This document shows positions 25,101 through 37,100 of a DNA stretch of 64,000 nucleotides, piece after piece; the stretch's first letter is position 1; every line of letters starts with the position of its first letter. The stretch spans positions 572,931 to 636,930 of the forward strand of contig BSQZ01000054.1 of assembly GCA_033239005.1 (NCBI GenBank). Reading direction: 5' to 3'. The translations under genes and the position numbers were made by a program. Origin of the DNA: Lamellibrachia satsuma (Eukaryota > Annelida > Polychaeta > Sabellida > Siboglinidae). Below the pieces are notes generated by a model. It had not been told where the DNA came from and searched no databases. It saw only the letters and a list, made by a program, of their open reading frames with translations.

Positions 25101-28100
25101 ACAAAATATTATCATCATTATTTGTTTATTTCCCCCTCATAACCTTGGCTACTTGTGTTGTAGAGTGAGAGAAGCTATTGAGACCAGCATTCACAGTGAA
25201 CTGGGTAAGTCCACTGAGCAACTATGTACTTCATCAACACACACAATATGTACTTCATCAACACACACAATATGTACTTCATCAACACACACAATATGTA
25301 CTTCATCAACACACACAATATGTACTTCATCAACACACACAATATGTACTTCATCAACACACACAATATGTACTTCATCAACACACACAATATGTACTTC
25401 ATCAACACACACAATATGTACTTCATCAACACACACAATATGTACTTCATCAACACACACAATATGTACTTCATCAACACACACAATATGTACTTCATCA
25501 ACACACACAATAAGTACTTCATCAACACACACAATATGTACTTCATCAACACACACAATATGTACTTCATCAACACACACAATATGTACTTCATCAACAC
25601 ACACAATATGTACTTCATCAACACACACAATATGTACTTCATCAACACACACAATATGTACTTCATCAACACACACAATATGTACTTCATCAACACACAC
25701 AATATGTACTTCATCAACACACACAATATGTACTTCATCAACACACACAATATGTACTTCATCAACACACACAATATGTACTTCATCAACACACACAATA
25801 TGTACTTCATCAACACACACAATATGTACTTCATCAACACACACAATATGTACTTCATCAACACACACAATATGTACTTCATCAACACACACAATATGTA
25901 CTTCATCAACACACACAATATGTACTTCATCAACACACACAATATGTACTTCATCAACACACACAATATAGTGTTTATGCCCTGTCACCAAGGATATGCT
26001 ATAATCATTTCTTTTTTCCAAAAAATGTTGGTCGTCAGACTTTAGTATTCTTCCTCTTACTTTGTTGCTGTTTAGTGTTGCCAGCCTTATATATTAAATT
26101 TGTTATGGTGCAACTCATAAATTGATTTATATGTCACCTAGTACGTCAGAATGAGACACTTGTCAATACATTTCAAACATAATTTTTTATGTTTTTGTGT
26201 AGTGCCTGGACTACACTTTGCAACAGTAAAAAATACTACTCAGATTCACAAATTAAAAAAAAACACAAACTTATCCAGTGCACTAGCTATGTCACAGACA
26301 ACAATACAGTAACAGTAAACTATTATAAAGTGAACTATTATGCAGTTCATGTGGTAAATGTTGACTGCCGTGACACTGTATGTGTCACAATGTCGTTATA
26401 TGAAATTTCTCTGTTTATAGATGAGACTGAGAGTGACGCGGTGTGTGTGGCCCACGTCAGGACGGCGCTCAGGCGACACAGACACTTTGTGTCACACACA
26501 CTCAGGCAGATGAAGGCACGCGTCTCCGACCGCCTGCTCAGGTATGTATATGTGCTCATGTACAATTGCTAAAGTATTTCTTCCTGTTAAGATGTGTCCA
26601 AACAATAATGCTTGTGTCTTAATCCCTTTACCAGGAGAACACATTTGGAATATTCTTTTTCATAAACATCTTTCACCATATTTTTTTTCAACAGCTTTCT
26701 TGGTTACCACCAGTTCACCAGGGGGCTGTTAATATATGTGTCATCCTCTTTTTTGTGACCCTACTTGCCAATGTTTAACTCTGGCATATATAGTAATTTT
26801 TCATTTGATATGACATTATCTAATAACTTTGTGGTATGGTGTTTTATTGTGTTTTTACAATCTGAATTTCTTGTGTAACAGTACATTATGATCAACAAGA
26901 ATAAGTTGTTCAGAATCTGATTGATCCTACCTGTCAATCACCTGTCAATCACCTGACATAATGTGACATCATTGTAGGTTCTCAACGTGGCTGCTACGTC
27001 GGCTACTGGCCTGCATCTTCTCAGCGGTCCTTGTACACAGTGGACAGATGACCATGCTTAAGAAGGCATCAGAGGTGTGTGACATGACAGAGGTTCTATT
27101 CACGTTTGCTTGTTACCCGAACAGAGTGAATTCTTTCAATGATTTTAACAAAAGTATTTTATTCAACCGACTGCGCATATTACAAACTATTCATGCACTA
27201 AAGAATTGATGTACTAAATGAACTGAGGAAGCATCTTCGACTTGAAGAAGGCAGAAGAACCAAATGGACAGATGGAATAATACATAAATACTTCCCAGAG
27301 AAGCCAAGTTGACATTGGAATGAATAGGTCTGCCAAGGGGTGAAATGTAAACTGCTTTAAATGGTCCTATGGACTTATATACAGTACTATATAAGAACGT
27401 ACCTACCTTTTTTAAATAATTCTAACAAATTGTGTCCCCACTTGGTCAGTTACTGCTGTGCTCCAAAGTCTACTGTTATATTGCGTGTTTTCAGAAAGAC
27501 GTGCCAGTGATATTTGTTCCAACTCGTCGCAGTTACTTCGATCATGTTCTCCTGTCATTTGTTCTCGTCAGTCATGGTATGAGGGCGCCACACGTGGCAT
27601 TGGGGAGCGAATGTCGCATCCCCCTCTTCAGGTGAGCCTGGTGGAAAACTGCTGAACTAGACCATTCTGTCAATGTTGCATCGGAGAAAAATATGTAATG
27701 TTATGTGAAAGAGTTAAATGTGAAGTCATATTGTTATTGGTTACATTAATTTCTCACTAAAATATGTTGATGACAGATCAAGTTGTAACATACCTGATTT
27801 TGTCGTGTGCAAACACGCAAGCACATGCACACGCACACATCTGCATGCGTGCACACATTGTATTTGATTGTTGACACTACACAAGATTTTGACAACAAAC
27901 AAAATGTTTACAATGCACAAGATTTTCACAGTATTTACAATAAAGACAGAACAGTCTGAACTTCCAATACACTGGACGTGCTTGTCTTGCAGTCGCATCT
28001 TTCAGTGGCTCGGTGCATTCTTTGTCAAGTCGAATCCAGATTCACATGCAGCTGACAGTCCAGTGTACAACACAATCCTCTGCTCTGTGAGTTATTAATT

Positions 28101-31100
28101 ATATTAAATATAAAATTTAATTTAATTATTATTAAATATAAAATTAATTATTAATTTAAAAAAACTAAATCATGATGTTAAATACGATTCTTTGCAGGTT
28201 TGATTTAAGTGTTTTAATAGTGATTATAATATATTTATTTATACTAAATTTTTTGCACTAAGTATGTAAAATTTTAGCTGGCCAAGATGCATAATCTTCC
28301 TCGAGGTAACACTCCGGACGGATGAGAGGTATCTGTACTTTTGTTTAATATGCTTAATTCAGTTTGTCGGTCGTATTTCAGTACATAGAAGGGTTATTGA
28401 GAAGACAACAGTCCATTGGGGTGTTTGCAGAAGGTCATAGGTCAAACAGTGGCAAGCCACTGTACCCCAATGCAGGGGTCCTGTCTGGGGTGGTGTCGGC
28501 GTATTATGAAGGTAGGTACAACGGGCAGTTCAGTTCAATCAATATTTTGTGACAGCAACAATAGCATGCTGACAGTGTTGTCACATATTAAAACATTTGT
28601 TACCACTTTTTGATCATTCAAAAAAGATAAAAATTTTCCACAGCAACAATATTATTGCTGTTTTCAGATCATCTAGAAATAGTAGCAAATGCTCTGATAA
28701 TTATATATTAAATATATATATATCAGTCAGTTGTATATTAAAATACAAAAATGTTGTATTGTATTGGACCAGTCAACTTAGGATTCTGCCAGCGATGTTA
28801 TGTACATGTAATATGATTTTATTTTTACTGCTAAATAAATTTTTAGTATTAACAGCTTAGGCAGAAAAAACAATTTTGTTTGCTACACAGGTGTTTGAAC
28901 TATGATATGATGAAATTATTATACTAATTTAAAACAAATTGTTGCTCTCGTTGCTGTGCAAAGGAGCCATGCCGGATGCCTACGTAGTGCCAGTCAGTAT
29001 TAGCTACGAGAAACTTCCAGAGGGTACATTCTCCGACAGACTACTGGTTGGTAAACACTGCACAAATGTAGATCAATAAAACGTTTTTGCAAACCTGAAC
29101 CTGATAAAGACGTCTTGATAATCCATTTTGTTCATTAATCCACATGTTATTGTGTGGGAACAATCTTGCTATACTATATTTGCTCCATTGTTCTGTGTTT
29201 CAACAATTTGCATGCTTAGTTAATCAAGCCAAGTGTGTGAATAAATGAGACATGACTAACTTTTTTGCTTGTAAGGCACATGCTTAAAAGTATGAGTTAT
29301 TTCATATTTGTGATGTCATTTGTGACACTCTGTAATAATAAAATTTTTATTCAAAATAAATGTATAAAGATTATGATGATAAGCATTGTTTATTTACAAA
29401 GACCATGTAATTATAATAATCGTTTCCCCCAGGGAGGAGCTGGGGTAGCACCAAGCCTCACTGGTGCCCTTAGGTGTGTCTGGAGACTACTACGTCAGTG
29501 CCACAGCAGCGTGCGTCTAGACTTCTGTCAGCCATTCCTGCTGCGAGTGAGTAGGCTCAAGTTTTACTTATATGTATCCACACACCTGTGACACTGCGTG
29601 GCTTACTCGATGTAGGGGTGATATTTGTTCACGCTAAAGGTACAATGTCTGATCGGTTTTTTATCATATCACATCACAGTATAAACTATTTATTCAAACA
29701 TCTTCACTGATATCTTCATCTTTAATAAACGATACTTTGTTTAAATAATTCTACCGATTTTGAATATCGACCTTGCCATTCAATACATCCGCAAACAGCT
29801 GTCAACAATTTCCAACATTCGTGGAAAAAATTTATTGGGATCAGGCATTCCATGGTGAGCGTATCATTAACATCCATAATATAATTTTTTCTCCGCAAGC
29901 AATGTAAACATGATATTTGTCCTAATTATCGTACACACCTTTTTTAATCGGCAGGATCCATAATTATTGTAATTTGACTAGTGTGGAACAACTGAAATGT
30001 GTCGCCATCTGGTGATAGCCTGATGGCACCACTTTTCAGTTGTTCAACACGAGTCACCAAATGATACCACTAGTGTTAAAAAATGATGCCTTATTGTCTA
30101 CAGAAACAAATGTTGGTGTACGCTTATAAGAACAGATTACGTGATATTTTTCCATGGCCCAATTTTTTTCTGTACACTTAGGTCAGATACGGTATTTATC
30201 TCTGGTCTCTTCCTTCAGGAGTACCTCCAGGTGGCCAGCAGTTTCGAGAGGACCAAATCAGGGGACATTCAGGGGACAAGGGACAAAGAGACCGGGGACC
30301 CGGAGACTGATGACATTGCTGATCCGTGTCTCTGTGACGCTGGTGACAGCGATGACCTTGTTCTCAGTGACGAACATGTCAACACGGCTGTCACGCTTGC
30401 CCAGCATGTTGCATATGGTACTTGTTGGTTCTACTGTGTGGGTGTGTTGTGTATGGTACGTGTTGGTTCTACTGCGTGGGTGTGTTGTGTATGGTACGTG
30501 TTGGTTCTACTGTGTGGGTGTGTTGTGTATGGTACGTGTTGGTTCTACTGCGTGGGTGTGTTGTATATGGTACGTGTTGGTTCTACTGTGTGGGTGTGTT
30601 GTGTATGGTACGTGTTCTACTGCATGGGTGTGTTGTATATGGTACGTGTTGGTTCTGTTGTGTGGGTATGTTGTGTATGGTATGTGTTGGTTCTACTTTG
30701 TGGGTGTGTTGAGTATAGTATGTGTTCTACTGCATGGGTGTGTTGTATATAGTATGTGCTGGTTCTACTGTGTGGGTGTGCTGTGTATGGTACGTGTTGG
30801 TTCTACTGTGTGGGTGTGTTGCATATGGTACGTGTTCTACTGCGTGGGTGTGTTGTATATGGTACATGTTGGTTCTACTATGTGTGTGTGTTGTGTATGG
30901 TACATGTTGGTTCTACTGTGTGTGTGTGTTGTGTATGGTACATGTTGGTTCTACTGCGTGGGTGTGTTGCGTATGGTACGTGTTGGTTCTACTGCGTGGG
31001 TGTGTTGTTTATAGTATGTGTTGTCTTGTGTTGTTACTTGTCTGTGTGTGTTGATTCTGTACACCACGTGCACTATTAATGTTTGCCTGTGGAACATAAA

Positions 31101-34100
31101 GAGGCTCTGGGAAGTCTTTAGTTACAAGTGGAAACAATTTGGCGCCACATTAAGACATTGATGTTTGACATTAAATCTCTTTAACCTATAAGAAATTTTG
31201 AATTACGTCAGCCTGTAAGCAGGTGGCATTTCAACCGTCATAATGCAAAACTGCATGCTCCCAAAGTCACAACCCTTATGAACAGTGTTTGGAAAATAAA
31301 CAATATTTTGGGGTCAACGCATGACTAACACTAAGTGAAACATCAACATATGACACTAAATGAAGCATCAACATGTAACACTAAGTGAAACAGCTGCTAC
31401 TTCTCTAATGAAACCAGTTTCGTGTTGCGTCAAACATAGATGTTTTGAGATGACATGTCACTGCTTGGAGAAACCAAGATGACATTGGTTATGTTTCAGA
31501 CTGTGTGAATGCCCAGGCAGTGATGAGTACTCACCTCCTCTCCTTCCTGCTGCTAAACAAGTACAGACATTGGTTATGTTTCAGACTGTGTGAATGCCCA
31601 GGCAGTGATGAGTACTCACCTCCTCTCCTTCCTGCTGCTAAACAAGTACAGACATTGGTTATGTTTCAGACTGTGTGAATGCCCAGGCAGTGATGAGTAC
31701 TCACCTCCTCTCCTTCCTGCTGCTAAACAAGTACAGACATTGGTTATGTTTCAGACTGTGTGAATGCCCAGGCAGTGATGAGTACTCACCTCCTCTCCTT
31801 CCTGCTGCTAAACAAGTACAGACATTGGTTATGTTTCAGACTGTGTGAATGCCCAGACAGTGATGAGTACTCACCTCCTCTCCTTCCTGCTGCTAAACAA
31901 GTACAGACATTGGTTATGTTTCAGACTGTGTGAATGCCCAGGCAGTGATGAGTACTCACCTCCTCTCCTTCCTGCTGCTAAACAAGTACAGACATTGGTT
32001 ATGTTTCAGACTGTGTGAATGCCCAGTCAGTGATGAGTACTCACCTCCTCTCCTTCCTGCTGCTAAACAAGTACAGACATTGGTTATGTTTCAGACTGTG
32101 TGAATGCCCAGTCAGTGATGAGTACTCACCTCTTCTCCTTCCTGCTGCTAAACAAGTACAGACATTGGTTATGTTTCAGACTGTGTGAATGCCCAGGCAG
32201 TGATGAGTACTCACCTCTTCTCCTTCCTGCTGCTAAACAAGTACAGACATTGGTTATGTTTCAGACTGTGTGAATGCCCAGTCAGTGATGAGTACTCACC
32301 TGCTCTCCTTCCTGCTGCTAAACAAGTACAGACATTGGTTATGTTTCAGACTGTGTGAATGCCCAGTCAGTGATGAGTACTCACCTCTTCTCCTTCCTGC
32401 TGCTAAACAAGTACAGACATTGGTTATGTTTCAGACTGTGTGAATGCCCAGTCAGTGATGAGTACTCACCTCCTCTCCTTCCTGCTGCTAAACAAGTACA
32501 GACATTGGTTATGTTTCAGACTGTGTGAATGCCCAGGCAGTGATGAGTACTCACCTCCTCTCCTTCCTGCTGCTAAACAAGTACAGACATTGGTTATGTT
32601 TCAGACTGTGTGAATGCCCAGGCAGTGATGAGTACTCACCTCCTCTCCTTCCTGCTGCTAAACAAGTACAGACATTGGTTATGTTTCAGACTGTGTGAAT
32701 GCCCAGGCAGTGATGAGTACTCACCTCCTCTCCTTCCTGCTGCTAAACAAGTACAGACATTGGTTATGTTTCAGACTGTGTGAATGCCCAGTCAGTGATG
32801 AGTACTCACCTCCTCTCCTTCCTGCTGCTAAACAAGTACAGACATTGGTTATGTTTCAGACTGTGTGAATGCCCAGGCAGTGATGAGTACTCACCTCCTC
32901 TCCTTCCTGCTGCTAAACAAGTACAGACATTGGTTATGTTTCAGACTGTGTGAATGCCCAGTCAGTGATGAGTACTCACCTCCTCTCCTTCCTGCTGCTA
33001 AACAAGTACAGACATTGGTTATGTTTCAGACTGTGTGAATGCCCAGGCAGTGATGAGTACTCACCTCCTCTCCTTCCTGCTGCTAAACAAGTACAGACAT
33101 TGGTTATGTTTCAGACTGTGTGAATGCCCAGTCAGTGATGAGTACTCACCTCCTCTCCTTCCTGCTGCTAAACAAGTACAGACATTGGTTATGTTTCAGA
33201 CTGTGTGAATGCCCAGGCAGTGATGAGTACTCACCTCCTCTCCTTCCTGCTGCTAAACAAGTACAGACATTGGTTATGTTTCAGACTGTGTGAATGCCCA
33301 GGCAGTGATGAGTACTCACCTCCTCTCCTTCCTGCTGCTAAACAAGTACAGACATTGGTTATGTTTCAGACTGTGTGAATGCCCAGGCAGTGATGAGTAC
33401 TCACCTCCTCTCCTTCCTGCTGCTAAACAAGTACAGACATTGGTTATGTTTCAGACTGTGTGAATGCCCAGGCAGTGATGAGTACTCACCTCCTCTCCTT
33501 CCTGCTGCTAAACAAGTACAGACATTGGTTATGTTTCAGACTGTGTGAATGCCCAGGCAGTGATGAGTACTCACCTCCTCTCCTTCCTGCTGCTAAACAA
33601 GTACAGACATTGGTTATGTTTCAGACTGTGTGAATGCCCAGGCAGTGATGAGTACTCACCTCCTCTCCTTCCTGCTGCTAAACAAGTACAGACATTGGTT
33701 ATGTTTCAGACTGTGTGAATGCCCAGGCAGTGATGAGTACTCACCTCCTCTCCTTCCTGCTGCTAAACAAGTACAGACATTGGTTATGTTTCAGACTGTG
33801 TGAATGCCCATTCAGTGATGAGTACTCACCTCCTCTCCTTCCTGCTGCTAAACAAGTACAGACATTGGTTATGTTTCAGACTGTGTGAATGCCCAGTCAG
33901 TGATGAGTACTCACCTCCTCTCCTTCCTGCTGCTAAACAAGTACAGACATTGGTTATGTTTCAGACTGTGTGAATGCCCAGTCAGTGATGAGTACTCACC
34001 TCTTCTCCTTCCTGCTGCTAAACAAGTACAGACATTGGTTATGTTTCAGACTGTGTGAATGCCCAGTCAGTGATGAGTACTCACCTCTTCTCCTTCCTGC

Positions 34101-37100
34101 TGCTAAACAAGTACAGACATTGGTTATGTTTCAGACTGTGTGAATGCCCACTCAGTGATGAGTACTCACCTCTTCTCCTTCCTGCTGCTAAACAAGTACA
34201 GACATTGGTTATGTTTCAGACTGTGTGAATGCCCAGTCAGTGATGAGTACTCACCTCTTCTCCTTCCTGCTGCTAAACAAGTACAGACATTGGTTATGTT
34301 TCAGACTGTGTGAATGCCCAGGCAGTGATGAGTACTCACCTCTTCTCCTTCCTGCTGCTAAACAAGTACAGACATTGGTTATGTTTCAGACTGTGTGAAT
34401 GCCCAGGCAGTGATGAGTACTCACCTCTTCTCCTTCCTGCTGCTAAACAAGTACAGACATTGGTTATGTTTCAGACTGTGTGAATGCCCAGGCAGTGATG
34501 AGTACTCACCTCCTCTCCTTCCTGCTGCTAAACAAGTACAGACATTGGTTATGTTTCAGACTGTGTGAATGCCCAGTCAGTGATGAGTACTCACCTCTTC
34601 TCCTTCCTGCTGCTAAACAAGTACAGACATTGGTTATGTTTCAGACTGTGTGAATGCCCAGGCAGTGATGAGTACTCACCTCCTCTCCTTCCTGCTGCTA
34701 AACAAGTACAGACATTGGTTATGTTTCAGACTGTGTGAATGCCCAGGCAGTGATGAGTACTCACCTCCTCTCCTTCCTGCTGCTAAACAAGTACAGACAT
34801 TGGTTATGTTTCAGACTGTGTGAATGCCCAGGCAGTGATGAGTACTCACCTCCTCTCCTTCCTGCTGCTAAACAAGTACAGACATTGGTTATGTTTCAGA
34901 CTGTGTGAATGCCCAGGCAGTGATGAGTACTCACCTCCTCTCCTTCCTGCTGCTAAACAAGTACAGACAAGTGAGTGACAAGAAGCTGGTTACTTAAACC
35001 TCATTTTCCCCTGAATACAGTAATAAAATCACAGTGTGTCAATCATCAAATCAGCACTTTAGCACTCGTGCTAACTGCTAGGATCGCTCGCTCCTGACTG
35101 GACCTGCATGTGGCTCCCTCTTGTGTCTAAATATACACCTGTTTCTTCAAAAGAATATAATATCTTGTACATTAGCGTTGGCACCAGAATGTTGTTGATT
35201 GGTTAATGCAGTCATTGATGGTGACATTATTAAGGACCACAGCATTAGTTATCGACCTTCGTGACATGGCTGTTAGGAGGTAGTGGTATCTATTATATAA
35301 CCAAGATAGTTAACGAAGGATCTGCTCCAGTAAGTTGACAATTTAATGGTGACGCCACTGGATGGTAAAACAAAACTAAGAAATTGTTTGCTTAAAATAG
35401 TTTAGTATAATTATCTAGGTGAGCGATTTATCGCTAATCGAGTTTTTAGATAGGTGTTGAAACTTAAAATGATTAAAAGTTCTTTCCTAGAATATAACAT
35501 TTTGTGTTCAGTCAAAAGCCACACGCCCAGCCACGTGATCAATTCTTTTACATGAAACCTTTCCTGATAAACCTGATAAAAAATACATTGCTCAACTTAA
35601 TAGAATGCTTTAGGTTTGGGAATGTTTCTGTCAAACAACTCTTAACTGGGATGACCTGCTTTAACTGTTAGTTGCATCGATCAACAGGGAGCCAGGTTGC
35701 CTAACTTGATGAGCAGCTTTGATTGGCTGAAGAAGGAGGTCGTTGCCCATGGTCGCGACCTTGGTTTCACAGGCAGCACCGAGGCAGTGGTAGAGCATGC
35801 CTGTAAACTGCTTGGTCCTGGACTGGTCAAGCAATGTCCAGAATCCAAACATACTGACCATAGGTAAGGTGTGGTTCGTATATCAAACAGTCAAGAACTT
35901 TTATCAACTTGTACGATTTTTATACAGACAAGCTTTTAAACGAGAAGCTTGAGTGACACTGAAGTAGAAATACTGCCATGTAACTCCTTTAGTGACAGTC
36001 TGAAAAGCAGCAAAATATATCTTTGTCAAACAGACATAAGTATATTATTATTTTACTGTAATAACCATTACATGTCATCAGTACATCTACTCAACACAAT
36101 TTTCACATTCCTGAAAGATGTACCATTTCACAGTAACATTGATAACTTTCTCAGTGTCAGAAAAATTGACAGAATAGTGTAAAATATTATTGTATGTTTT
36201 GGTGTGGTACGATGTATGACATTTAGGTAGGGTACACAAATACCCTCTAGGGTGTGACAGACTGTGTTAGTCACTAGTGAGCTTTCTCATGCTTTGTATT
36301 ATAACCATTGTGATCATAAATTTCCTGTACAAAGTTAGTTGCACAAATGAAAAAAAATTTGCATTTACCAAATTCTGCATGCGATCAGCAAATAATGCAT
36401 CAGTTCTGAGATTCCTTAATCATTACATTACAATGAAGTGCCACCTGGTGTATACAATGAAGCACCTCCTGGTGAATACGATGAAGCACCACTTGGTGAT
36501 TACGATGAAGCGCCACCTGGTGAATACAGTGAAGTATCTCCTGGTGAATACGATGAAGCATCTCCTGGTGAACACAATGAAGCGCCACCTGGTGAACACA
36601 ATGACGCGCCACCTGGTGAACACAATGAAGCGCCATCTGGTGAACACAATGAAGGGCCACCTGGTGAACACAATGAAGGGCCACCTGGTGAACACAATGA
36701 AGTGCCACCTGGTGAATACAATGAAGGGCCACCTGGTGAATACAATGAAGTACCACCTGGTGAATACAATGAAGTGCCACCTGGTGAATACAATGAAGCG
36801 CCACCTGGTGAACACAATGAAGGGCCACCTGGTGAACACAATGAAGTGCCACCTGGTGAATACAATGAAGTGCCACCTGGTGAACACAATGAAGTGCCAC
36901 CTGGTGAACACAATGAAGTGCCACCTGGTGAATACAATGAAGGGCCACCTGGTGAACACAATGAAGTGCCACCTGGTGAATACAATGAAGTGCCACCTGG
37001 TGAACACAATGAAGGGCCACCTGGTGAACACAATGAAGTGCCACCTGGTGAACACAATGAAGTGCCACCTGGTGAATACAATGAAGTGCCACCTGGTGAA

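Noticed and set aside
25153..26045. Four overlapping ORFs of more than 260 codons on both strands
   Set aside because: Artefact of the 24-bp minisatellite; only the first 41 bases (exon 5 of GPAT2) are coding.
30154..31079. Cys/Val/Trp-rich plus-strand ORFs
   Set aside because: They are the 38-bp array read in all frames; the conserved part ends at the exon 13 donor.
31481..34970. CRISPR-like array
   Set aside because: Direct copies are contiguous with no unique spacers, and the unit is a GPAT2 splice acceptor and exon in an animal gene.
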